Source: Adlercreutzia wanghongyangiae
GTDB taxonomy: Bacteria > Actinomycetota > Coriobacteriia > Coriobacteriales > Eggerthellaceae
Direction: 5' to 3'
NCBI RefSeq assembly: GCF_035989245.1
Contig: NZ_JAYMFF010000024.1
Location: 1 to 63,323 of the forward strand
DNA length: 63,323 nucleotides
Positions 35,351-42,460 of the stretch are shown piece after piece. The position numbers and the translations under genes are program-made. Below the pieces are notes generated by a model. The model was not told the origin of the DNA. It did no database searches and saw nothing but the letters and a program-made list of their open reading frames with translations. Each line of letters opens with the position of its first letter. The stretch's first letter is position 1.

Positions 35351-36433
35351 CTACGCGTTGTTCTTCTCGAACTCGGCCATGAAGGCCACGAGCGCCTCCA
35401 CACCGGCCTTGGGCATGGCGTTGTAGATGCTCGCACGCATGCCGCCCACGGAGCGGTGGCCCTTAATGGACTCGATACCGTGGCTCTTAGCCTCGGACAC
35501 GAACAGCGCGTCCAGCTCAGCCGAGCCCGTGACGAAGGGCACGTTCATCAGCGAACGGTCTTCCTTGCGGGCAGTGCCGCGGAACAGCTGGCTCTGGTCC
35601 AGGTAATCGTACAGGATGGCAGCTTTCTCCTTGTTGCGCTCGGCCATAACCGCCAGACCGCCCATGTTCTTCAGCCACTTGAATACCAAGCCGCAGATGT
35701 AGATGCCGTAGGCCGGCGGGGTGTTGGAAAGCGACTTCGCCTCCACCTGGGTGGTGTAGCGCATGATGGACGGCGTAAAGGGCAGCACGTCCTCGCGCAC
35801 CAAGTCGTCGCGCACGATGACGATGGTCACGCCGGCAGGCCCGATGTTCTTCTGCACGCCGCCGTAGATGAGGCCGAACTTCGACACGTCCATGGGCTCG
35901 GAGAGGAACATGGAGCTGACATCGGTCACGAGCGGGATGTCGCCGGTGTCGGGCAGCGTCGGATAGGTGGTGCCGTAGATGGTCTCGTTCTGGCAGATGT
36001 ACACGTAATCGGCCTGCGGGTCGAACTGAAGGCCGGCCACATCGGGCACGTAGGAGAAGTTCTCGTCCTCGGAGGAGGCCACGCAGCGGACCTCGCCGTA
36101 CAGTTTCGCCTCCTTCCACGCCTTCTTCGACCAAGAACCCGACACGATGTAGTCGGCCTTCTTGTTGCGCATGAGGTTCATGGGGATGGCGGCGAACTGC
36201 TGGGTGGCACCGCCCTGCAGGAAAAGCACCTGGTAGTTATCGGGAATAGCCAGAAGCTCGCGCAAGTCGGCCTCGGCGGTTTCGATGATCTCGGCGAAGG
36301 GCGCAGACCGGTGGCTCATCTCCATGACGGACATGCCGGTGCCGTTGTAATCGAGCATTTCGGCAGCGGCCTGGCGCAGCACCTCCTCGGGCAGCACAGC
36401 CGGACCGGCGGAAAAATTGTAGACCCTACCCAT
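35351..36433 (-). CDS. serC: Phosphoserine aminotransferase
   Basis: A 360-residue PLP enzyme that converts 3-phosphohydroxypyruvate to phosphoserine. The N-terminal signature VYNFSAGPAVLPEEVLRQA is clear, LQGGATQQFA contacts the cofactor phosphate, and the PLP lysine is in YGGVQKNIGPAG (about residue 193). GHRSVGGMRASIYNAMP near the C-terminus completes the family pattern. ATG 36433 follows AAGGAG; an upstream in-frame extension has no homology. It is the first gene of serC-serA. The long inverted repeat at 36627-36803 lies about 200 bases upstream. Confidence 0.96.
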   Translation of the reverse strand: MGRVYNFSAGPAVLPEEVLRQAAAEMLDYNGTGMSVMEMSHRSAPFAEIIETAEADLRELLAIPDNYQVLFLQGGATQQFAAIPMNLMRNKKADYIVSGSWSKKAWKEAKLYGEVRCVASSEDENFSYVPDVAGLQFDPQADYVYICQNETIYGTTYPTLPDTGDIPLVTDVSSMFLSEPMDVSKFGLIYGGVQKNIGPAGVTIVIVRDDLVREDVLPFTPSIMRYTTQVEAKSLSNTPPAYGIYICGLVFKWLKNMGGLAVMAERNKEKAAILYDYLDQSQLFRGTARKEDRSLMNVPFVTGSAELDALFVSEAKSHGIESIKGHRSVGGMRASIYNAMPKAGVEALVAFMAEFEKNNA

Positions 36434-36626
36434 GGACAGTTCTCCTTCGTCGCGTGCCCGAAGCGGCTCTGCGCGAGCGCCAGTGCGGCATTTCACGCGG
36501 CCTCGAACCTCGAGCAATCGTCAATTACCTGGCCATTGTACCCCCATAGACGAGCATCGCCGTCAACATAAGAGCCGAGCGGCTTGGCCGCAGCCCCCTC
36601 AGCCAAGGTTGCGACACATTTTTCCT

Positions 36627-36803
36627 TCGTTTCTGGTCAGAAAAGCGACTTTTGTGTCGTGTCTACGGTTCAATATAATGAATTGCGTTAATTAAACGGT
36701 CTTCTGACCAGATGAAAGCCGTCCCCTGCAGCCCTAAATGAGCATTTATCATCAATTCGAACGGTCGAAGCGACACAAAAGTCGCTTTTCTGACCAGAAA
36801 CGA
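36627..36803. repeat. 33-bp perfect inverted repeat flanking 111 bases (operator pair or MITE-like)
   Basis: The arm at 36627-36659 is the exact reverse complement of 36771-36803, and pairing extends a few bases further outward with a single-base gap. Each arm contains its own short dyads (TTTCTGGTCAGAAA and CGAC with GTCG). A third, partial copy TTCTGACCAGATGAAA lies in the centre at 36702-36717. The element fills much of the 402-base gap between divergent serC and the glutaredoxin-like gene. It encodes no protein. A mobile miniature element or a DNA-looping operator are the two plausible readings. Confidence 0.8.
36652..36679 (+). promoter_or_regulatory. Predicted promoter of the glutaredoxin-like gene
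   Basis: TTGTGT (36652-36657) and a perfect TATAAT (36674-36679) are 16 bases apart. The -35 box lies inside the left arm of the inverted repeat, so a protein bound there would block transcription. The leader would be about 150 bases and would contain the central and right-hand motif copies. Confidence 0.6.
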
Positions 36804-36835
36804 GGAAGAGTCTTGTCTGCGAGAAAGGATCTCCC

Positions 36836-37090
36836 ATGTATTTCGACAATATGGTCCTGTACTACAAGCCCACCTGCCCCTTCTGCCACAAGGTGCTCGC
36901 CTTCATGGAGCAGGAGGACATCGCCATGCCCATGCGCGACACGCTGGAGCCTGGCGTGAAAGACGACCTCATCCGCCTGGCCGGCAAGGGCCAGGTGCCG
37001 TGCCTGGTGGTAGATGGCGAGCCGATGTTCGAGTCCGATGACATCATCCGATTCCTCGGCAACCTTATCCTGGAACGCGAGGAAGGCTAG
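36836..37090 (+). CDS. Glutaredoxin-like thioredoxin-fold protein
   Basis: An 84-residue protein with a thioredoxin fold. The redox motif KPTCPFCHK is at residues 11-19, the cis-proline is in QVPCLVVDG, and the end DDIIRFLGNLI matches glutaredoxin or the GST N-terminal domain. CPFC is unlike the classical CPYC but common in such proteins. The ATG at 36836 has AAAGGATCTCCC upstream. It is preceded by the inverted repeat and followed by the dimethylargininase-like gene after 130 bases. It probably reduces disulfides; the partner is unknown. Confidence 0.87.
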   Translation: MYFDNMVLYYKPTCPFCHKVLAFMEQEDIAMPMRDTLEPGVKDDLIRLAGKGQVPCLVVDGEPMFESDDIIRFLGNLILEREEG

Positions 37091-37220
37091 CCCCCGCAGC
37101 CTCTTCGGCCGCTGCGGAAAACCTCTTGAAAGCCCAAGAATCCCGCCCATTGTCGCCGCGTCAGCGCTACACTGTTCCTGCGCGCAAATGCGCGTGTTTC
37201 GCGGAGACAAGGAGTCATCT

Positions 37221-37997
37221 ATGACCAAATTCGAGAACGTCATCGTCCGCCGCCCGGGCAAGTCGCTGTGCGACGGCATCACCAGCGCCCCCGAGCTGGG
37301 CCAGCCCATCTACGAGCGCGCCATCGAGGAGCATGACGACTACATCGAGGCGCTGAAGCAGTGCGGCGTGGCGGTAACGGTGCTGCCGGCCTTGGAGGAG
37401 TTCCCCGACTCCTGCTTCGTGGAGGACCCGGCCGTCATCACGCGCTGCGGCGCCATCATCACCAATCCCGGCGCCGACAGCCGCAACGGCGAGAAGGAGG
37501 CCATCGAGCCTACCATCCGCCTGTTCTTCGACGACGACAAGGTGAAGCACATCGTGGCGCCGGGCACGCTGGACGGCGGCGACGTGATGATGGTGGGCGA
37601 CCACTTCTTCGTAGGCAGAAGCGCCCGCACCAACGAGGAGGGCATCCGCCAGTTCATCGAGATTCTGGAGGGCTGGGGGCTTTCTGGCTCCGAGGTGCCC
37701 CTGGAGGAGGTACTGCACCTGAAGACCGGCGTGAACTACCTGGAGGACGGCAACATGCTCGTGTCCGGCGAGTTCATCGACAAGCCCGACTTCGCCGCGT
37801 ACAACAAGGTGGTCGTGCCCGAGGACGAGGCCTACGGCGCCAACTGCATCTGGGTGAACGGCACCGTCATCGTGCCCGAGGGCTACCCCACGGTGCTCAA
37901 GGCCGTGCAGGATCTGGGCTACAAGACGCTCGTGGTTGACACCTCCGAGTACCGCAAGGTTGACGGCGGCCTGTCCTGCCTGAGCCTGCGCTTCTAA
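37221..37997 (+). CDS. Dimethylargininase / arginine deiminase-like amidinohydrolase
   Basis: A 258-residue pentein-fold enzyme of the DDAH family. The substrate-binding acids are in FPDSCFVEDPAVI (about residue 68), the catalytic histidine is in HLKTGVNYLEDGN (about 168) and the nucleophilic cysteine is in GGLSCLSLRF (C253). It should hydrolyse methylated arginine or a related guanidino compound to citrulline and an amine. The ATG at 37221 follows AAGGAG. It is a single gene ended by a clear terminator at 38021-38048. Arginine deiminase (about 400 residues) is longer, which favours the DDAH assignment. Confidence 0.88.
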   Translation: MTKFENVIVRRPGKSLCDGITSAPELGQPIYERAIEEHDDYIEALKQCGVAVTVLPALEEFPDSCFVEDPAVITRCGAIITNPGADSRNGEKEAIEPTIRLFFDDDKVKHIVAPGTLDGGDVMMVGDHFFVGRSARTNEEGIRQFIEILEGWGLSGSEVPLEEVLHLKTGVNYLEDGNMLVSGEFIDKPDFAAYNKVVVPEDEAYGANCIWVNGTVIVPEGYPTVLKAVQDLGYKTLVVDTSEYRKVDGGLSCLSLRF

Positions 37998-38020
37998 CCC
38001 AGGCGACATAGCGACAACGA

Positions 38021-38048
38021 GAAGAGGGCCTACGGGCCCTCTTCTTTT
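38021..38048 (+). terminator. Rho-independent terminator
   Basis: GAAGAGGGCC, a TACG loop and GGCCCTCTTC form a 9-10-bp stem followed by TTTTGCC, about 25 bases after the amidinohydrolase stop. Confidence 0.9.
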
Positions 38049-38130
38049 GCCGTATATGCGCCTACACCCTCGTCGCACACGTTTTTACAGTGCGCTTTTC
38101 ACTGACGACAACGCCGCGGGCGTCCAGTCC

Positions 38131-38436
38131 CTACTCCACCGTGCCGTAGACCTGGCCCCAGGCGTGGCCGGCGATGGCAGAGTTCAGCTGGGTGCATAGG
38201 CGTGTACGCGTATAGTCGCCAGGCGGCAGCAGGGTGACGATGCGCAGCAGTTCCTCGGGCAGATCGGCCGCCTCGGCGGCCACCACCACGTCGAGCCGGC
38301 GCACCTTGGCGCCGATGGCCTCGGCGATGGTCGGGTCCAAATCGCCGTACTGGGCAAACAGCGCGTCCACAAGATCCTGCAGCGCACCGTAGTACTCGCT
38401 GCGCTCGCGGTTGGTTCCAGTATGCTCACGAGCCAC
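38131..38436 (-). CDS. Hypothetical protein
   Basis: A 101-residue soluble protein that I do not recognise. It is mostly helical in appearance, acidic in the middle (AAEAADLPEELLRIV) and has no signal peptide, membrane segment or cysteine cluster. The GTG at 38436 has AAGGAGG seven bases upstream, which supports it as a real gene. It stands alone between the amidinohydrolase and the addA end, with a REP-like palindrome at 38571-38595 just upstream. Confidence 0.7.
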   Translation of the reverse strand: MAREHTGTNRERSEYYGALQDLVDALFAQYGDLDPTIAEAIGAKVRRLDVVVAAEAADLPEELLRIVTLLPPGDYTRTRLCTQLNSAIAGHAWGQVYGTVE

Positions 38437-38570
38437 CGTAGGGCCTCCTTGTCTTTCGCTCTTTCATCTGACAGCATAGCGCACTGCCGCTACCCGCAGG
38501 AGACGACTTCATTCGCCCCTTCGCACCCGGGAAATTACCCACGTTCATTGAGTCGTTGTCGCTTACGGCA

Positions 38571-38595
38571 GAGGGGCGACTGAAGTCGCCCCCTA
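38571..38595. repeat. REP-like palindrome
   Basis: GGGGCGACTGAAGTCGCCCC flanked by CCCTAC, a member of the family seen at 18455-18583 and 63073-63144. It lies between the addA stop (38621) and the start of the gene at 38436 and may terminate addA transcription. Confidence 0.8.
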
Positions 38596-38620
38596 CGGGT
38601 GGAGTCCCTTACGGATGGAG

Positions 38621-41600
38621 CTATGCCGTTGCTTCTTGCTGCGTGCTGATTATAAGCGCTTCCAGCGCGGGGAGGTCGTCCTCATCGAAATGATAGGGAA
38701 CGATCTGCGGGTCGCGCGGATTGTCCGCCGAGGCGTGCTCGATGCGCAGGAAGTGGGCGTCTACCGACGTGTAGCCCGCGCGCATGAGCGCGTAGGCGTA
38801 GCAGCTCGCCTGCAGACGGTGCTTCGCATCCAGGGCCTCGGGCGCCTCGTCGGGAGTGCCGCCGGTCTTGTAGTCGATGAGGAAAGCGGCCCCATCGCCG
38901 TTGTCGGCCAAGCCGTCGATCTCCCCTTCCAGGAAGAAGAAATCGCGCGGAAGATCCTGCGATTCGCTTCGCTCGCTCGGGATGACACTTTCAGCCGGGT
39001 CGTCCGCCGAAAGACCGGCGGGTACCTGCACGATGAAGGGCACCTCAGCGGAGCGCATCTCGAAGGAAGCGAAGCGGGCGGACTCGTCGCTTCCGAGCCA
39101 GCGGGAGAGCGCCTGTCGCAAGCGCGCCTGCTGCCCTTCCGACAGGCCCTCCTTCTGAATCTGCGCTACGATAGCCGCCTCCCCAGGGCAGAAGAGCGCC
39201 CCTTGGTCGCTGCGCTCGATGGCCTGCTGGGCCAGGCGGTGGAACGCCGTGCCGAGGGCCGTGGCGCTCTCGGGCGCGCCATCCGCAGCGTTGGCCGAGA
39301 ATCCGAAGGCGCTGCCGGCCGCAGCACCGGCCGGCCACCCCGGCGTGGCCCCAACCGCGGACGGGGTCGACTCGGAAACGGCCTCAGCGCCGGCCGAAGG
39401 CTCAAATAAGGCCGGCGCGATGCGTCCCTCGCCGTCTTCTGAGACCGGCTCGTCGCTATCAGGGTGCGCACCCGACAGCGACGAATAGGAATACAGGCCC
39501 TCGCGCGCAAAGTTCCGCGGCACCGCCAGAGGCGTGGGCACCGGCTCGCGCCGGGCGATCAGGAAGGGCCCCGGGTCGCCATCGGCCGCCCCGTCCGCAT
39601 CGGCAGCGTACCCATCCGCAGGCAAATCGGCATCGGCCTCGCCCGCCGCACGCTGGCCGTCGCCATCCTCCGCAGCATCTCCCCCATCGCCTTCATCCTC
39701 TTCGGCAGCGAAGTACCTGAACTCGACTTTCGCGGGTGCCGAACCGCCATACTCCAGGCAGTCAACCGCCATGCGATCGGATGTGGACCAGGGCACCGCA
39801 CGGTAGATATCCTCGAAGACGCCCGCGCCGGCGTAGCCCTTGTCGGGATTGCCCCTGAACTCCAGGGATACCAGCAGCGAACGGCTCGCGCGCGTAAGCG
39901 CCACGTACAGCAGACGGCGCGCCTCGGCAAGCGCCTGGTCTTTCGCGTAGCCAGCCAACGCCGCATAACGCTTGCCGGGAGAGAGCCCCTCGATCGCTTC
40001 CGCAGCTCCCTCCTCAAGCGAGCTCAAATCGGGCGCCAGATCGTCCTCGATCTTCTTCGCCATACGGTCATAGGTACCCCGGGACTTCTCGAATTCCGGA
40101 TCGGCGAAACTTGCGGCGGCATAGGTCTTCCGACCGATGTTCTCCACCACAAGCCGGCCCGCATTCTCGCGCCCGTCCTTCAAATCGGCAATGGCCACAT
40201 GGGAAAACTCCAAACCCTTGGAGGCATGTACCGTCATGATGCGCACGAAATCGCAGCCCGACGAGGCAAGCGCCCCAGGTGCCTCCTTGGCCGTGGCCAG
40301 ATGGGCGTCGAACGAGGCCGACAGCGACGCTATGCCGCAGCAGGTGCGCTCCATCTCGGCCACAAGGCGCAGCGCCTTGGCGAAGTTGCCTCCGGCGGCA
40401 AGACCGTCCACGCCCTCGGCTTCCAGACGGTCGAGCAATCCAGAGGCCACGAAAAGCTCCTCGAGCGCCCGTTTGGCCTGGCCTCCGCGCGCACGCCGAA
40501 CGAAGGCCGCCAACTGCGCACGAGCCTCCATCAGAACGGCCACCGCCGGCTCATCCAAGCCAAGGGCCCGCGCGTCGTCGCCGAGGGCAGGGCTCGCAAA
40601 ACCGGTGCCGATAGATTGGGACCCGATGTTGCCGTCCTCGCGCCGGCGAGAGGCCAAAACGAGCAGGCTATCATCACCCACCGCGAACAGAGGGCCGACC
40701 AGCACCTGGTACAAAGCCTCGTCATCGCGCGCGTTCACGGCGAACCGCAAAAGCGCCGACACAAGCGCCGGTTCCGGCATGGAGGAGAACACCGAGCCCC
40801 CCGTGATCATAGAGGCCAGCCCGCGCTCGCGCAGAGCCTCGGCGTAGCAGTGCGCCCGGCTCATATTCCCCAGCAAGAGCACCATGTCCCCGGCCGAGGC
40901 GCCAGCGGCAGCCAAGTCGGCGAAATGGTCGGCGATAGCCGCGGCGGAGGCGTTCAAGGTAACGGAGGAGTCGACCCCCGACCAAGGGCGCTGGGCCACG
41001 TGAACGCGAATGCGAGGGCGCGTCATGCCGGCGCCCCCCTCGAACAGCGGGTCGGGGGTATCGTTTACCGACCCACAGGCCTCCAGCCGCAGGAAGTCGT
41101 CGCCGAATACCTCGTCGGCCGAGAACACGTGCTCGACAAAGGAGAGGATATCGCTGTGACTGCGGAAGTTACTCTTAAGCGGCACGAGAGCGTCCCCGCC
41201 CGAGCGTGCCTCCAGATCGCGCCGGTACTCCATAAACACGTTCACGTCGGCGCCGCGGAAGCGGTAGATGCTTTGCTGGGCGTCGCCCACCGTGCACACG
41301 TTGGAGAACCCAGGCTGCGCGATGGCCCCGACGATGTCCACCTGCATGCGGTCGGTATCCTGGAACTCGTCAACCATGATGATCTTGAAGGTATTCCGCA
41401 GATCCTCCGCGATGGTCGGGTGCTCGCGCAAGGCGCGGGCGCACATAGCCAGAAGATCGTTGTTGTCCAGGCGTCCCGGGCCCTTCAGCGCGGCAAAAGC
41501 CGCATCCACCTTGCGAGCCAGCGACACGACGGCCGCCAGCCACAGGGAGGCCGCGCCAGCACGCACCTCGCGCTCCAAATCAATCATCGCGCGCTGCCAG

Positions 41601-42460
41601 TCGTCGAAGTTGGGCTTGTCCTTCCCCGTGGCCGCGCCAGTGGTCAGGGGGAAGCCGTAGAAGAGCCGGCAGAAGCCGTCGATGTCGAAATCAGGATCGT
41701 CAAAGGAGGCATCCTGCGCCCCGTCGAGCCACCCGAGAGCCCGATCCCGGGCGGCGGTCAGGTTATCGACGAACGCGAGCTTGGTCGGGCTCGGCTTCAC
41801 CCATGCCTCGCTCGCCGCAAGCATCTCGTCGGCATAGGCGCACGCCCAACGCACGATAGCCCCGGGTTTCGCGCCCCTTGCGGACACATCGAGCCCCTCG
41901 AAACGCTCGGGCATGGCGTACACACGAGCAAGCACAGCTTCCACCTGGTCCATTATCCCGCCCGAGATGCCGTCGCCTCCCAAACGCTCGGCCAGCAAGA
42001 GGCGGCCGAGCACGGGATCGCCGGCCGCCTCGGCCTCGGCGATCACCGACTCCACCGCCTCGGCGAGCAGCTCCTCGCGCTCGGCCCCCTCGATAACCTC
42101 GAAGGCCGGATCGATGCCGATCTCAAGCGCATGCTCGCGTAGAATGCGCGAGGCCATGCCATGAATCGTCGACACCCAGGCCCCGTCCACCTTCAGCGCC
42201 TCGTCGTAAAGTCCTTCAGCCAAAAGCAGCGACTTGATACGCCCCTTCAACTCGCCGGCAGCCTTCTTCGTGAAGGTAATGGCCAAAAGCTCGTCCACCG
42301 AATGAAGATAGGGCTTCCCGTTGCCGGGAGCCAGCGCAAAGGCCACCCGCTGGGTTAAGGTGAAGGTCTTTCCCGAGCCGGCACCGGCCGACACCATAAG
42401 CGGAGCATCCAGCGTAGTGACAACCGAACGCTGGGCATCTGTGCACTGATCGAGGTTCAC
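38621..42460 (-). CDS. addA: AddA-type helicase-nuclease
   Basis: A 1279-residue UvrD-superfamily helicase with a C-terminal nuclease. Walker A is SAGAGSGKTFTLTQR (residues 24-38), followed by LLAITFTKKAA, motif II IIMVDEFQDTDRMQ (about 365), GDAQQSIYRFRG (about 390), TVHASKGLEF (about 750) and LLYVALTRAS. The PD-(D/E)XK nuclease is EGEIDGLADN to FLIDYKTGG (about 1177-1200). With AddB it resects double-strand breaks for RecA recombination. An acidic low-complexity linker spans about 915-960. A dispersed genomic repeat (38951-38991) is translated in frame just before the nuclease motif. It overlaps addB by four bases. Confidence 0.93.
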   Translation of the reverse strand: MNLDQCTDAQRSVVTTLDAPLMVSAGAGSGKTFTLTQRVAFALAPGNGKPYLHSVDELLAITFTKKAAGELKGRIKSLLLAEGLYDEALKVDGAWVSTIHGMASRILREHALEIGIDPAFEVIEGAEREELLAEAVESVIAEAEAAGDPVLGRLLLAERLGGDGISGGIMDQVEAVLARVYAMPERFEGLDVSARGAKPGAIVRWACAYADEMLAASEAWVKPSPTKLAFVDNLTAARDRALGWLDGAQDASFDDPDFDIDGFCRLFYGFPLTTGAATGKDKPNFDDWQRAMIDLEREVRAGAASLWLAAVVSLARKVDAAFAALKGPGRLDNNDLLAMCARALREHPTIAEDLRNTFKIIMVDEFQDTDRMQVDIVGAIAQPGFSNVCTVGDAQQSIYRFRGADVNVFMEYRRDLEARSGGDALVPLKSNFRSHSDILSFVEHVFSADEVFGDDFLRLEACGSVNDTPDPLFEGGAGMTRPRIRVHVAQRPWSGVDSSVTLNASAAAIADHFADLAAAGASAGDMVLLLGNMSRAHCYAEALRERGLASMITGGSVFSSMPEPALVSALLRFAVNARDDEALYQVLVGPLFAVGDDSLLVLASRRREDGNIGSQSIGTGFASPALGDDARALGLDEPAVAVLMEARAQLAAFVRRARGGQAKRALEELFVASGLLDRLEAEGVDGLAAGGNFAKALRLVAEMERTCCGIASLSASFDAHLATAKEAPGALASSGCDFVRIMTVHASKGLEFSHVAIADLKDGRENAGRLVVENIGRKTYAAASFADPEFEKSRGTYDRMAKKIEDDLAPDLSSLEEGAAEAIEGLSPGKRYAALAGYAKDQALAEARRLLYVALTRASRSLLVSLEFRGNPDKGYAGAGVFEDIYRAVPWSTSDRMAVDCLEYGGSAPAKVEFRYFAAEEDEGDGGDAAEDGDGQRAAGEADADLPADGYAADADGAADGDPGPFLIARREPVPTPLAVPRNFAREGLYSYSSLSGAHPDSDEPVSEDGEGRIAPALFEPSAGAEAVSESTPSAVGATPGWPAGAAAGSAFGFSANAADGAPESATALGTAFHRLAQQAIERSDQGALFCPGEAAIVAQIQKEGLSEGQQARLRQALSRWLGSDESARFASFEMRSAEVPFIVQVPAGLSADDPAESVIPSERSESQDLPRDFFFLEGEIDGLADNGDGAAFLIDYKTGGTPDEAPEALDAKHRLQASCYAYALMRAGYTSVDAHFLRIEHASADNPRDPQIVPYHFDEDDLPALEALIISTQQEATA
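38951..38991. repeat. Dispersed repeat fragment inside the addA coding region
   Basis: These 41 bases match 63006-63045 at about 32 of 40 positions, including the uninterrupted core TCGCTTCGCTCG. The copy at 63 kb is one arm of an intergenic inverted repeat. Inside addA it is read in frame as VIPSERSESQDLP (about residues 1157-1170), a few residues before the nuclease motif. Confidence 0.75.

Noticed and set aside
33743..36571. Very long plus-strand open frame (over 900 codons) across serA and serC
   Set aside because: It is the antisense shadow of two certain genes in GC-rich DNA; its translation is a His/Gly/Arg-rich sequence with no domain and no ribosome site.
39464..42142. Long plus-strand open frame opposite addA
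   Set aside because: Antisense to a clear UvrD-type helicase gene; low-complexity basic translation with no homology that I recognise.
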